Source of the DNA: Apodemus sylvaticus
Taxonomy: Eukaryota; Chordata; Mammalia; Rodentia; Muridae
DNA length: 64,000 nt
Direction of reading: 5' to 3'
Assembly (NCBI RefSeq): GCF_947179515.1
Contig: NC_067472.1
Span: forward strand, 166,781,275 to 166,845,274
Shown: positions 12,058-24,303 of the stretch, in pieces
Layout of the letters: each line of letters opens with the position of its first letter
Position numbering within the stretch: position 1 is the stretch's first letter
Made by a program: the position numbers and the translations under genes
The notes under the pieces: model-generated
Database searches by the model: none
Told to the model about the DNA's origin: nothing
Seen by the model: the letters and a program-made list of their open reading frames with translations, nothing else

Positions 12058-12787
12058 CATGATCATCCACCATGATCAAGTAGGCTTTATCCCGGGAATG
12101 CAGGGTTGGTTCAATATACGGAAATCCATCAATACAATCCACTACATAAACAAACTCAAAGAACAAAACCACATGGTCATTTCATTGGATGCTGAAAAAG
12201 CAATTGACAAAATTCAGCATCCCTTCATGCTTAAAGTCTTGGAGAGAACAGGAATTCAAGGCCCATACCTAAACATAGTAAAAGCAATATACAGTAAACC
12301 GGTAGCCAGCATCAAACTAAATGGAGAGAAACTTGAAGCAATCCCACTGAAATCAGGGACCAGACAAGGCTGCCCCCTTTCTCCTTATCTTTTCAATATT
12401 GTACTTGAGGTACTAGCTCGGGCAATTCGACAACATAAGGAGGTCAAAGGGATACAAATTGGAAAGGAAGAAGTCAAACTATCATTATTTGCAGACGACA
12501 TGATCGTCTCCCTAAGTGACCCAAAGAACTCCACTAGAGAGCTCCTACAGCTGATAAACAACTTCAGCAAAGTGGCAGGTTATAAAATCAACTCAAGCAA
12601 ATCAGTGGCCTTCCTATACTCAAAGGATAAGCAGGCTGAGAAAGAAATTAGGGAAATGACCCCCTTCACAATAGCCTCAAACAGTATAAAGTATCTTGGG
12701 GTGACTCTTACCAAACATGTGAAAGATCTGTATGACAAGAACTTCAAGACTCTGAAGAAGGAAATGGAAAAAGACCTCAAAAAATGG
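12058..12787 (+). mobile_element. Inverted L1 segment carrying the ORF2 reverse transcriptase core
   Basis: Sense-strand ORF2 from HHDQVGFIPGMQGWF to KDLKKW, uninterrupted for over 240 codons. RT motifs are visible: motif A SLDAEKAIDK, motif B SGTRQGCPLSPYLFN, and motif C FADD near 12490. The segment ends where the antisense half begins (KKW, then WIGRIN), proving one element with a 5' inversion. It retains the catalytic core but no endonuclease. Confidence 0.92.
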
Positions 12788-13944
12788 GATGTTTTCTTCT
12801 ATAATTTTGTTGAAAACATTTATTGGCCCTTTAAGTTGGAAATCTTCACTATCTTCAATGCCTATAATTCTTAGGTTTGGTCTTCTCATTTTATTCTGGA
12901 TTTCCTGGATATTTTAGGTCAGGAGCTTTTTGCATTTTTCATTTCTTTGACTATTCTATCAATGCTTTCTATGGTATCTTTTGCATCTGAGATTCTCTCT
13001 TCTATCTCTTGTATTCTGTTGTTGATGTTTGGATCTATGACTCCTGACTTCTTTCCAAGGATTTCTATGACCTAAGTTGTCTCCCTTTGTGATCTCATTT
13101 TTGTTTCTACCTCCTTCTTTAGATCGTGGATGGCTTTGTCTGATTCCTTCACCTGTTTTGTTGTGTTTTCCCTTAGTTCTTAAAGGGCTTCTCTTTGTTT
13201 ACTTGTGTTCTCCTGTATTTCTTTAAGGGAGTTATTTATGTCCTTCTTGAAGCCCTCCATGATGCCTTCCATCAGCATCATGACCTATGATTTTAAATCC
13301 AAATCTTGCTTTCCTGGTGTTTTGGGGGTATCCAGGACTTGCTGTTGTAGGAGAATTGGGTTCGGATGGTGCCATATAGCTTTGATTTCTGTTACCAATG
13401 TCCCCACATTTGCCTTTTGCCATCTGGTTATCTCTAGTCTTATTTATTCCTGCTGTCACTGGCTCGAGCTTGCCCCTCCTGTGTGCCTGTAGGCCTATCT
13501 CAGCAACCCTGAGTGAGCTGCTTTTCTCTGGCACAAATTGCTGTGGTGCTGCTGAGTTCCTGCGTGCAGGTGGAGTCCTGGTGCAGTGTGTCCCAAGTGA
13601 TCCTCTACTCTGGTGAAACCTGCCTACCAATCTGTTGCACAGTCATAGAAACAAAGATGATGGCCGAGACCCACTCTCTTGTAGTTGTATTTGGGTATGT
13701 ACCTCTGAGGCCCCGATCAGCTCTAGATGCAGGTTGTGCTCGCTGTCTCCTATTCGCTGGCTGTTGGATGTATAGCTTGCTTCCTGCACTGCTCAGAGAT
13801 GGTGCACAGTGGCTGAGCGAGTTCCTGATCCAGAGGCAGAAACCAGAAGGCTCTTGCCATATGCCTCTGGACTGAATCCTCTGATCTGCAGGGCCAGACT
13901 CACCTGTGCAGGCTGTCTCCTCCTCACTAGCTGCTGGATGTATC
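12788..13944 (-). mobile_element. L1 ORF1 N-terminal part and 5'UTR, antisense
   Basis: Continuation of the element at 9073-10393. ORF1 runs from the RNA-binding region (MRRPNLRIIGIEDSEDFQLK near 12870) back through the coiled coil to the start MAKGKCGDIGN near 13428. The 5'UTR then extends to about 13944 and contains two related units about 170 bp apart (CTGTCTCCT blocks at 13744 and 13914). About 330 bp of ORF1 is missing at the junction with the younger insertion. Confidence 0.85.
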
Positions 13945-14222
13945 GGGCTTCTACCTTTTGATCCATATTCTCTTGTGTTTCTTTAAGGGATTTTTGTGCT
14001 TCTAGATATTGACCCATGTTCTCCTGTATTTCTTTAAGGAAATTATTTATGTCCTTCTTGAAGTCCTCCATCAACAATATGAGATATGATTTTAAATCTA
14101 GCTCTTGCTTTTCTGATGTGATGGAGTATGCAGGATTTGCTGTTGTGGGAGAACTGGGTTCTGATGGTACCATGTTGCCTTGGTTACTGTTGGTAATGAT
14201 CTTGTATTTGCCTTTGGCCATC
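13945..14222 (-). pseudogene. L1 ORF1 N-terminal fragment, antisense
   Basis: Encodes MAKGKYKIITNSNQGNMVPS through the start of the coiled coil (KKDINNFLKEIQENMGQYLE) and stops abruptly against the 5'UTR of the neighbouring L1. It belongs to a second element whose 5'UTR follows at 14223-15543. Confidence 0.85.
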
Positions 14223-15543
14223 TCATTATCTCTGGTGTTAGCTGGTCTTGTTGTCTCTATCTTCTCTGTCCTGCAGGCCTGTGTTTCTATACTCCTGGTA
14301 TTCCCTTCCTCTCCAATGCCCTGCAAACAGATGGTTCTCCAGGAAGTATCAAGTGATGGGGTCTCTCTCCTGTGGCAGACTTGGCAAGGGTCGAATGCCC
14401 TGCAGGCTACTATTTCTCAAATGTTCTGCTGCTTCTGGATTTCAAATGTTCTGTTGATGGTGGTGCTCAAATGCCCCCTTTCTACCAGTTCAAATGCACC
14501 TACTGGTGCTAGTTCTTGAATGACCTGCTCCTGCCAGTTCTTGAGTGCCCTTCTCCTGCCCATTCTCTAGAGATTATCAGGAAGTAGGCTCCTCCCCATG
14601 TTCGAAGGGGTCCAGGTCTACCACATCTGACAGAATGTTGTGGTGGCAGAGGATGAGGGAGAGGTAGAAGGGAAGGAAGGGGAGTGGTGATTTGGTGGTT
14701 GCTGGGTAATGAGTGGCTCTGGGCTTCTAGGGATGTGGGATGGTTCTTACCAAATAACCTGCTCCTGCCAGTTCTCCAGAGAGTATCAGGAAGTGGAATT
14801 TTCCCTGCGTCAGATGTGGCACAGGTCTACCATATCCAATGGAACAGGGAAGTGGCGATTAACCTGCTCCTGCCAGTTCTGTAGAAAGTATCAAGAAGTA
14901 GGATCTTCCCTGTGTCAGATGTGGCACAGGTCTCTGAAAGTAGGACTCCCTCTAAGCACAGGACTCCCTGCAGGTTAGATGCTCCCTTGCAGGATATATG
15001 TCCAGACAGCTGTAGGGCTGCCCAGTTCCTATGTGCAGAAGGAACCCAGGCCTTCTGTGTCCCCAACGATCTCTCACTCTAGTGTCCCCTGCATACCTGG
15101 CTGATCTGGCTGCTTGGTTACAGGAGCCTCAGACTGCAGGGCTCCCTTTACCACAGGACTCCCTGCAGGTCAGACGCTCCCTTGCAGGATATGTGCCCAG
15201 ACAGCTGTAGAGGAGCTGCCCAGTGCCTATTTGCAGAAGGAAGCAGGTGGGCTGTGTCCCGAGTGATCTATCACACTGGTGTTCTCTGTGTACCTGGCTG
15301 AGCTGGCTTCTTAGTCATAGGAGCCAAGATGTTGGCATACTCAGACCACAAGGCTCCCTCTAACCACAGGGCTCCTTCCAGGTCAGATGCTCCCTTGCAG
15401 GATATGTGCCCAGGCAGCTGTAGCGGTGCCCAGCTCCAGCACACAGAAGGAACCCAGGTAGGCTGTGTCCTGAATGATCTCTCATTCTGGTGTTCCCTGC
15501 ATACCTGGATGAGGTGGCTGCTTGGTCACAGAAGCCAAGATGG
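14223..15543 (-). mobile_element. L1 5'UTR with promoter-monomer array, antisense
   Basis: Upstream region of the 14.2-kb ORF1. It holds three monomers beginning near 14959, 15154 and 15367 (195-213 bp spacing), marked by CTCCCTGCAGGTCAGA-like and CTCCCTTGCAGGATAT blocks. Inner repeats of about 105 bp (GCTCCTGCCAGTTCT near 14761 and 14867) lie nearer ORF1. It ends in GCCAAGATGGTGGCC at 15543. Confidence 0.75.
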
Positions 15544-16690
15544 TGGCCTTAATATTCTTTTTCTATACTATGTATTTAGTGTTTTGTTATTATGTGGTGG
15601 AAGAATTTTATTTTCTGGCACAATCTATTTGGTGTTCTGTAAGCTTCTTCTATGTTTGTAGGTAACTCTTTAATTTAGGGCAATTTTCTTCTATGATTTT
15701 GCTGAAGATGTTTTCTGACCTTTCAGCTGGGAATCTCCTTCTTCTTTTCCTATGATTCTTAGGTTTGGTCTTTTTATAGTGTCCCAAATTTCATGGACAT
15801 TTTGCTTCATGAAATTTTAGATTTTGCATTTTCTTCTGTTGATGTGTTGATTTCTTTCATTGTAACTTATTCACCTGAGATTATGTCTTTCACCTCTTGC
15901 ATTCTACTGGTGAAGATTGTGTCTGTAGTTCTGTTTACTTTCTTAGATTTTTCATCTCCAAGATCACCTCAGTTTGTGTTTTCTTTATGCTTCTATTCTT
16001 AATTTCAGGACTTGAACAATTTTATTTATACCCCTCACCTGTTTGATTGTATTTTCCTATATATCTTTGTATTTACTCATTTCCTCTTTAAAGGCTTCTG
16101 CCTGTTTTCATGCATATTCCTGTATATATTAGAAAGATCTACATATTTCCTCTTTACACACCTCTAACATCTTCATAAGATTAGATTTAAAGACACTTCC
16201 TGTGATTCAGGTTTGTTAGGATATCCAGAGCTTGCTGTATTAACATAGCTGATTTCTATTGGTGCCATATTGACCTGCCTATTATTTGTTGTGTTTTTAT
16301 ATTAGCCTTTATAAGTCTTTTTGTACTTGGTGCTTGCCAGGCTGATAGTCCCTAATGAAAGCACACCTCTGGTACTGCAGGTAGAGCTTGTAGTCTCTCA
16401 CAGCAGCAGGCCTTTAGTTGTCTAATGTGGCAGCAGGCCTACAGGAGAGACAGGCAGAGTTGGTGCCTGGGGAATTGAGTACAGATCTTGGATTGCATGT
16501 AGATGCATGGACTAGAAGTTAGAGTTCAGAGGAGATTGCGTAGACCACATGGCTGTTGGGTTTGCAGGGAACCCAGTTGGCAAGTGTTTGGGGCACAGAG
16601 TTCACATTTGATTGTCATGGGTTGCAGCAGTCTTCCAGGAATGCAGGCAGATCAGTGGCCCAGCAGTGCCATCAGCTTAGTTTTTAATCA
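15544..16690 (-). mobile_element. Older L1 ORF1 and 5'UTR relic, antisense
   Basis: Minus-strand sequence follows the ORF1 order (C-terminal region at 15545, coiled coil around 16100) with many stops and indels, then a GC-richer leader from about 16330. It is more diverged than the neighbours. Confidence 0.65.
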
Positions 16691-18165
16691 ACTGTAATCA
16701 ATACTTTTTTAGAGTAACAACACATGAAGAGTTTATTCCCCTTTATATTTTGAGGATTCTGTGGTCCATGATTGTTTGTTATCATGTACCCAAACAAATA
16801 TAAGAGAAGCAAAAGCACATAGTAAAAGATGGAAGATCTCATTATGGAAGACAGGATGCAGACTTTGACAAGAAGGGACAAGGCATTCCTCTCACTGGCT
16901 TAATTTTAATACATTCTAGCTTCTAAAGATCCTACAATGTCCCCATGTAGATCCAGTATCTTTTGAGGAAGTATTTAAAGCATTTAAACCTATTGAGTGT
17001 TTTCTACACTCAGACCTTAACATTCTGTATCTGACCCTAGAGGTTCATGTGTAATTTTGGATTACAAGATATATTTAGTTAACTTCATTGCATGTCCCAC
17101 AGACCCTCCTGTCAAACTCCTCTTTGATGCTGTTGTACATGTTTGTCACTAAGCAGCTGTGTGAATTTTCATGGGAGATGCAAATAAATATCCACTCAGC
17201 CAGGAAACCTATGAAATACAAAGTAAAATTTCTACCAAAGTTATCACCAATTAATTTATTTTAGTGTCTTATAAGACAGTCAATTAGGGATTTATAGTGG
17301 AATGTGGGTGAGGGACTACTTACAGACTTTGTGATGACTCAAGGAATGCTGACCTTTAAAAGGCCATCTAGCATGAATGACAACACATGACAGCTGTGGC
17401 CTTATTGCTCTCTGCAGGACCTTAATATAGTAAGACACTTTAATTTAAAGAGATTTCTCAAGGTAGCTTCAACTTGTGAAAGAGCCACAGATGCTTCCTT
17501 TCTTACTCTAGGATAGAATGTCTCAGTTAGAAGAGACGTATTCATAAAAGCAGCTTCAAGCTTCCTAGAAGCATGAGGTTACTACTCAACCCTAAAGTGG
17601 ACTTGTGGTCCCCAGACTGGTGGGAGTTCTACAGAAGAAAACATCTTATCTGGTGTTCTCAGAATCCCATGTGATTTCCTGTGGTAGGAAAAGGATATGC
17701 ATTCAGATGCCCATGTGATATCACAATGCCCATCAATTCAGTGATAGGGGACCCCATGTTCTCATAACATGGTTTAGCTTTTATCTCCTGCACTCCTCCA
17801 CTCTTAACTTCTATCTCTTCTATACTATTTTGGAAGCTATAGCTGTTCTCCTGCAGCTGGCAAATTTAAATAAGATGTTCCATTTACTGCACCAGCACAT
17901 ATAACTGTCTACACTTAATATAACTATGCTTCATTCTCTGGTCCTTATTTTATGTACAGATAAGGTTAGTGAAGCCAAATTTCCAAAGGATTGTAATATC
18001 CTTGGGTTTCTTTGACTTTCAGGTTATTTACAGCCATTTTCTAAAACTGTCTTAGTATGTGTTATTGCCCCCTGACAACCCGAAGACAGGAATTAAATGG
18101 TCTCTGAACTATTTTCAATATGGACTAATTACCAATATATAGGTAAGAATGAAAGAAACATGGTG
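16691..18165. other. Unique sequence, nothing recognised
   Basis: No exon or repeat is identifiable. Confidence 0.5.
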
Positions 18166-18310
18166 CTTATTTTTTATTACTTTTATGTTTTTACAGTCTA
18201 GTCATTGCCCACCTCCTGGTCTACCCTCCCATAGTTCCTCATCAATTCATCCTTCCCCTATCTTCAAGAGGATTCCCACCCTCCAGACCTCCCCATTGGT
18301 CATGAATAAT
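18166..18310 (-). mobile_element. L1 3'UTR fragment (Lx-like), antisense
   Basis: CATTGCCCACCTCCTGGTC followed by CCTCATC and CAAGAGGAT blocks resembles the minus strand of the long Lx-type L1 3'UTR also seen at 29.9-30.9 kb. Confidence 0.5.
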
Positions 18311-18440
18311 TCCTATTACCATTACTGAAGAGATGGGGAGAAGTTTTTTGAAAACAGAATTGCTTGTATGTACATGTGGTTGAAAGAACTGGCCACTGGG
18401 AAGGTAGAGATTTTATAACATGATTAATTCACAGGCTAAC

Positions 18441-18486
18441 ATACACACACACACACACACACACACATACACACATACACACACAT
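18441..18486. repeat. (AC)n microsatellite
   Basis: Nearly perfect AC units, followed by a purine-rich GAGACAGAG tract to about 18600. Confidence 0.95.
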
Positions 18487-18609
18487 GAGAAAAAAACAGA
18501 GACAGAGAGGCAGAAACAAAGATAGAGGATGGAGAGACAGAGTCAGAAGGATAGAGACAAAGAAACATATACAGAGGGTGACAGAAAAAGAAATAGGGAG
18601 ATAATTAAA

Positions 18610-20575
18610 AGTCAAGCAAAGAATAACAATAAACTTACCACCAAGTTGCTCTCTTCCAAACTATTGCCAATGTGTGGGCTTACTATGTAAAATAGAAATC
18701 AGTCTGCTGAAAACTCATTGATGAAAATCAGTGATGTTTTTTCCTCAGATGTTGAAGAGTTTCAAAAGAAAATATAAAATGTTAATGGGAAATGAAAATA
18801 TATTATGTCTTCCTGGAGCCTCCACACTGTATTTCCAAGGCCTTTATCTCAGTGTGATGCACTGTTTTTTCCTATTATCTTCTACTAGTTTGACTATGTC
18901 TTCTTATATAGTGTCATTAGTGCCACCAATTCTACCAAAGAATGAAAGGAAGTGAATAAAATGAGAATACACTAGTATTTGTATTTTAAATTAATTAAGT
19001 ATCAGAGTACGTTTCATATGTACATATGAAGAGTGACTTAACAATAGAGAAAATTTTATAGACCTTGATTTACCTGGGAAGGACTTCTTTCATCTTCCCT
19101 GTCCCACCTAATCCTGAAGTGCATCAGCATTCTTATTTTTGAGAGATAAATCTGGTTATCCAGGAAACAGGATATTTAAAAGACTTATATCTGCCTCTCT
19201 TTGTAAGCACTAAGTCACAGGCTGTCATCTTATTTTACAAGTCCAGTATCAAGAGAGTCTAAGAATTAGGAAAATTCTTCTGAGCTTAAATTCTAATACT
19301 CACTATATTGCAGAAGAAGCCAGACATTGGGAAATTGGGAGTATCTATAACCTTCTTGTTGACAGTTACATTCTACATACATGTGAAGTTTTTTCTTAAG
19401 AATACCAGCAGTTTTCATTTATCCGAGCTGTGCAATGTAATTAGAGCATGGATGCAGGTGCCTCAGGAAGTTATTGAACTACTCTGGACCTTATAATACT
19501 AGAAATATTGTTGATTGTTGAACCTCAGATTCTCCAGTGTGAATGTCTGGAGTCTGGAGATACAAACATCAGAAAGTCTAGAATCCATGAATTAAATGAA
19601 GGACCAAATTAAAAAAAAACACATTTATAAATGGAGATGTAAAATGTATTTACTGCAAGAAATAAAAAGTCATAGTTTGCCTAAAGGAAGATAAGAGACC
19701 TTGTGGTTTTTCAACGTTTTATCAGTCATGAGGCAGAACTGCAGATGCATGTGACAAGATGCTTCAGCTTAGTTCTGACATTCACCTCTGATAGATAATG
19801 CAACTTCTTTCTATTCAGATGTTATTTTCCAGATGGGTCCTCAGCACTATGGGTAAAAGACATTTGAGTTTCAAAGGAAAAAAAAAAAAAAGGAAAAGCC
19901 TAAATCAAGCTGCCTGCATCAGTTGGCTGTATTTGCATATCCTCCACTCATTTGATCAAAACTTCTTCCTTATTACAGAAATTTGCTGAAAAAATGTTTT
20001 TGATTTGACCTGCTCCTCATTTTTGGTTGATGTTCTTCCCCTCATGTGTAGTTGGCCAAGATAACTGGATACTGGACCTACAGGAAAGATAAAGTGACAG
20101 AGTTTCATGAACACAAATTTATGTCCTAGAAATATGCCTTCCATTCCTTTCTATTTAGCAGTTAAATGAGATTAAGATGAGTCACTACCTCATGGGTTCT
20201 GGAAAGTACATGTTTATCTTGCAGTACACATATATAAATGACTTAGTATACTTATTATGCTGAAATACCTATGTATACACATCCTTTCACTCACAATCTT
20301 GTTCAGCATACTAATAGCATCTTGATCATCATACTAATAGTCCCATTTTCCATTTGCACTATTTTCCTTAATTAATTCTCCTTCCCAATATTCAAATTGG
20401 AAGAAAAAGCCCATTTAGTTCACTTTGGTGAAGTAATAGGCTAGTTTGTAATTAAATTCCATATTAAACCATTTGATGATTACCACTGAGCTTGCTTTGC
20501 CTCACCTTCATAGATCAGCATTGTCTTCCCACATTTGCATTAAGCTGCTCAATAGTGGTTAAAATACAGTTCATT
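18610..20575. other. Unique sequence, nothing recognised
   Basis: No coding exon is supportable. A poly(A) run occurs at about 19879-19892. Confidence 0.5.
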
Positions 20576-22198
20576 GCTAATGCAAAAGAATATACCTTTT
20601 TTCAGCACCTCATGGTACCTTCTCCAAAATCGATCATATAATTGGTCACAAGGCAGACCTCAACAAATATAAGATGATTGAAATAATCCCATCCTTTCTA
20701 TCAGATCACTATGGAGTAAGTGGTCTTCAATAGCAACAAAACAACAGAAAGCCCACATACACATGGACATTGAACAATACTATACTCAATGAAACCTTGG
20801 TCAAGAAAGAAATAAAGAATGAGATCAATGAATTTTCATTTTAGAATTTAATGGAAATGATAGTACAACATAACCAAATCTATGGGACACGATGAAAGCA
20901 ATCCAAAGAGGAAAACTCATAGCCCTGATTGCCTCTGAAAAGAAACTGGAAAGAAGAGAAACTAGAAGCTTAATGGCACAACTGAAAGCTCTGGAACAAA
21001 AAGAAACTAATTCACCCAGGAGGAATAGAAGACAGGAAATCATCAAACTCAGGTTTGAAATCAATCAAGTAGAAGCAAAGAACCATACAAAGAATCAACA
21101 AAGCCAGGAGCTGGTTCTTGGAAAAAAATCAACAAGATAGATAAACCCTTAGCTGGAAAGGGCACAGAGAAAGTATGCAAATTGACAAAATTAGGAATGA
21201 AAAGGGAGATATAACAACAGAAACTGAGGAAATTAAAAAAAATAATCAGATCCTACTACAAAAGCCTATACTAAACACAACTGGAGAATCTGGAGGATAT
21301 GGACAATTTCTTAGACATATGCCAAATACCAAAATTAAATCAGGATCAAATAGATTGGCTAAACAGTCCCAGAACCCATAAAGAAATAGAAGGTGTCATA
21401 GAAAGCCTTCCAACCCAAAAATGCACAGGACCAGATGGTTTTAGTGCAGAATTTTTTCAGACCTTTAAAAGAGACTTAACACCAATACTCTTCAAAGTAT
21501 TCCACAAAATAGAAACAGAAGGAATACCACCCAACTCATTCTATGAAGCCACAATTATGCTGATACCAAAACTACACAAAGATCCAACAAAGACAGAGAG
21601 CTTCAGGCCAAATTCCTTTATGAATATCAATGCAAAAATACTCAATAAAAGCATTTAGAATAAGAAGCAATTAAAGAGATACGCATACAGGAAAAAAAAA
21701 ATCTTGCCCACCGAATCCAAGAACACATCAAAACGAGCATCCACCATGATCAAGTAGGCTTCATCCCAGGGATGCAGGAATGGTTCAATATATGGAAATC
21801 CATCAATGCAATCCACTACATAAACAAAGACAAAAACCATATGGTCATTTAATTACTAGCTGAAAAAGCATTTGACAAAACTCAGCACTTTTTCATTCTA
21901 AAACTCTTGGAAAGAATAGAAATTCAAGGCCTATACCTAAACATAGTAAAAGCAATATACAGCAAACTGGTAGCCAACATCAATCTAAATGGAGAGAAAC
22001 TTGCAGCAATCCCACTAAAATCAGGGACTAGACAAGGCTGTCCCCTCTCTCCATATCTTCATCTCATACTTGAAGTCCTAGAAAGAACAATGAGACAACA
22101 TAAGGAGGTCAAAGGGATACAAGTTGGAAAGGAAGAAGTCATACCACCACTATTTGCAGATGATTTGACAGTATACTTAAGTGACCAAAAAAAAAAAA
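20576..22198 (+). mobile_element. L1 ORF2 fragment, endonuclease end to RT
   Basis: Sense L1 from the region after the endonuclease (GCAAAAGAATATACC) through the finger region (SQELVLGKKSTR) and RT motifs (GTRQGCPLSPY, FADD near 22160). It stops at SDQK in a run of 14 A. Multiple frameshifts and stops. No 3'UTR, so the 3' half has been lost. Confidence 0.88.
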
Positions 22199-23925
22199 AA
22201 CCATTTGTTGAAAAACCTTGCCCCATTCTTAGAGGGTTTATTCACTGATGGCCCAAAACTTCTTTTGCTTTTCTTTGTGCACCCTTCAAACTCCTGCAGT
22301 GTTCTTCACTGTACCCCATTTATTGCATCCCAAAGTTGAGGCACCATGTAATTGAGCCAGCTCAGTCAGTCAACAGGTTCTCTAGCACAGGAGCAAGGAA
22401 TAAAAAGAAAAAGACAATTATACAACATTTTAGCATGACCCTAGCCAGTTCTCAGGCTGAGGCTGGGATTAAATTTCTTATCCTGAAATTGTTAGGATCT
22501 GAGTTCAAATCCCTATTATCCACATTGATTCTGGTTGGTTGCCTCTCTACAATCCCAGCATATGGAACTCCCTTGGGAATTATAGTTAACTAGACTAACT
22601 TAATTGGTAAGTTCTTGTTCAACTTCAACTAACAGGGAAGGGAATCTAGATAGATTGGCATGATCAGAGGATAAGAGATAGAAGCCATGTTAAATGTCAA
22701 CAACAGTCTCATGAAGAGCCTGACTCAAAGGGGTGACACTCACATGCTAGCAGGTCCAAGTACAGGAAACCACAAGGATTTCTGACATTCTGATTAGCCT
22801 TCATCAAGCACCAGTCGCATTGCCAACCATGCTCTACAGATGTGTTTCATATTGACATCTGGTTCCAGGAACTCTTCACTTTGACACAGACCAACTTACC
22901 ATCTCCATAAGAAAAATGGAGGAAAGGTAAGAGGCTTTATGAGACCCTTTTCCCAAAGGTTTTTTTTTTAATTTTTTTGTCTATTTTTCTTAGTCTGTGG
23001 CCATATAGCTAGACCTTGAGGTGGAGATTCCAAGGACCATCACTTTTTCCTGAAATCACAGGAGATGCAAAAGTGATTTTAGCTGCGTAGGATGGCAGAT
23101 TTGACTATGCAAGATTAGAATAGTGTGAGTCAAGGCACTCGTTATTTCTTGTAATTTCTCCCCATCCTGCTCTGATCTTAATTATCAAAGTGTTCTGTTA
23201 TTTTGAGAATTCTGTAACTCTCCTCAATTTAGCAAGCATATGGGTGCAGGCACCTTCTCAAAATGGGCAGTTATGTCAGTAACTCAAATCCTTGTGTTTC
23301 CTGACACCGATAGGTTTTCATTTCATTGTGCATTTTCTTTTCTAAATAGACAATAGATCATCTGAAAATAAGTGACTGAGAAGAATTTATCAGTAGTGTA
23401 CATATTTAGGGAAAGTTACACAGGGGATGAACTCCAACTCCAAACCAAGAAAAGTACACCGAGTGTGTAGCTTTATCAAGAGTAATGGAGCAGCAGTAAT
23501 CTGAACCAAGAACTGGATGTCACTGTAGATATAGGTGTAGTTGTACTGTCACTGACATACATTTTATTCATTGATTACATTTATTTGATCATTTGATTTC
23601 TGTATATGATGTTCTACAGTTACTCTCCCTTTCCATCTCTTACCTCTACCTCATCCCTTTAAACTTCCACCCCCATCTGTACTAGACCCTTTCACAGATC
23701 CATCTCTGTTGGTTTTGTTTGTAATATAGCAATATGCCAGAAAAAAATGCTTAATGCTTCATACCAAAATGGTGTGCAGCTTGATGGGCATTTGTTTGCT
23801 CTAAGGATATAGAACATAGTTTCCCATGGTCTCCAAAGTTTGGATATTTGCATAGAAAGGTGCTATTTTTATAACAAGTTTTCTTTTCTTTTTTTTTTTA
23901 ACAGCTGAATGTAGATGTTATTTTA
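22199..23925. other. Sequence without recognised gene
   Basis: No family identified. 22,463-22,570 weakly resembles a tRNA-derived SINE (GATCTGAGTTCAAATCCC) but lacks the rest of the pattern. Confidence 0.45.
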
Positions 23926-24303
23926 TTTTCTTTATTTTTTATTTGATATATTTTTTATTTACATTTCAAATGATTTCTCCTTTTCTGGCCCTCTACTCCC
24001 CAAAAGTTACATAAGCCCCCTTCCCTCACCCTGTTCTCCCATCCATTTCTTTCCACTTCCCTGTTCTGGTTTTGCCCTATACTGCTACACTGAGTCTTTC
24101 CAGAACCAGGGGCCAGTCCTCCGTTTTTCTTGTACCTCATTTGATGTGTGGATTATGTTTTGGGTATTCCAGTTTTCTAGGCTAATATCTACTTATTAGT
24201 GAGTACATACCATGATTGATCTTTTGAGACTGGGCTACCTCACTTAGTATGATATTCTCCAGCTTTATCCATTTGTCTAAGAATTTCATGAATTCATTGT
24301 TTC
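23926..24303 (-). mobile_element. L1 3' end, 5'-truncated, tandem partner
   Basis: Begins on the left with the T-rich tail complement and 3'UTR and ends inside the last 50 codons of ORF2 (NNEFMKFL). It abuts the tail of the larger L1 to its right in the same orientation. Confidence 0.88.

Noticed and set aside
12059..12874. A cellular reverse-transcriptase gene
   Set aside because: It is an intact stretch of L1 ORF2 in an inverted insertion. The last codons run past the L1 junction at 12787 into unrelated antisense ORF1.
14959..15543. Regularly spaced repeats that might suggest a CRISPR-like array
   Set aside because: Units are about 200 bp, diverged, and without short repeat/spacer structure. 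They sit upstream of an L1 ORF1 and fit L1 promoter monomers; the genome is mammalian.
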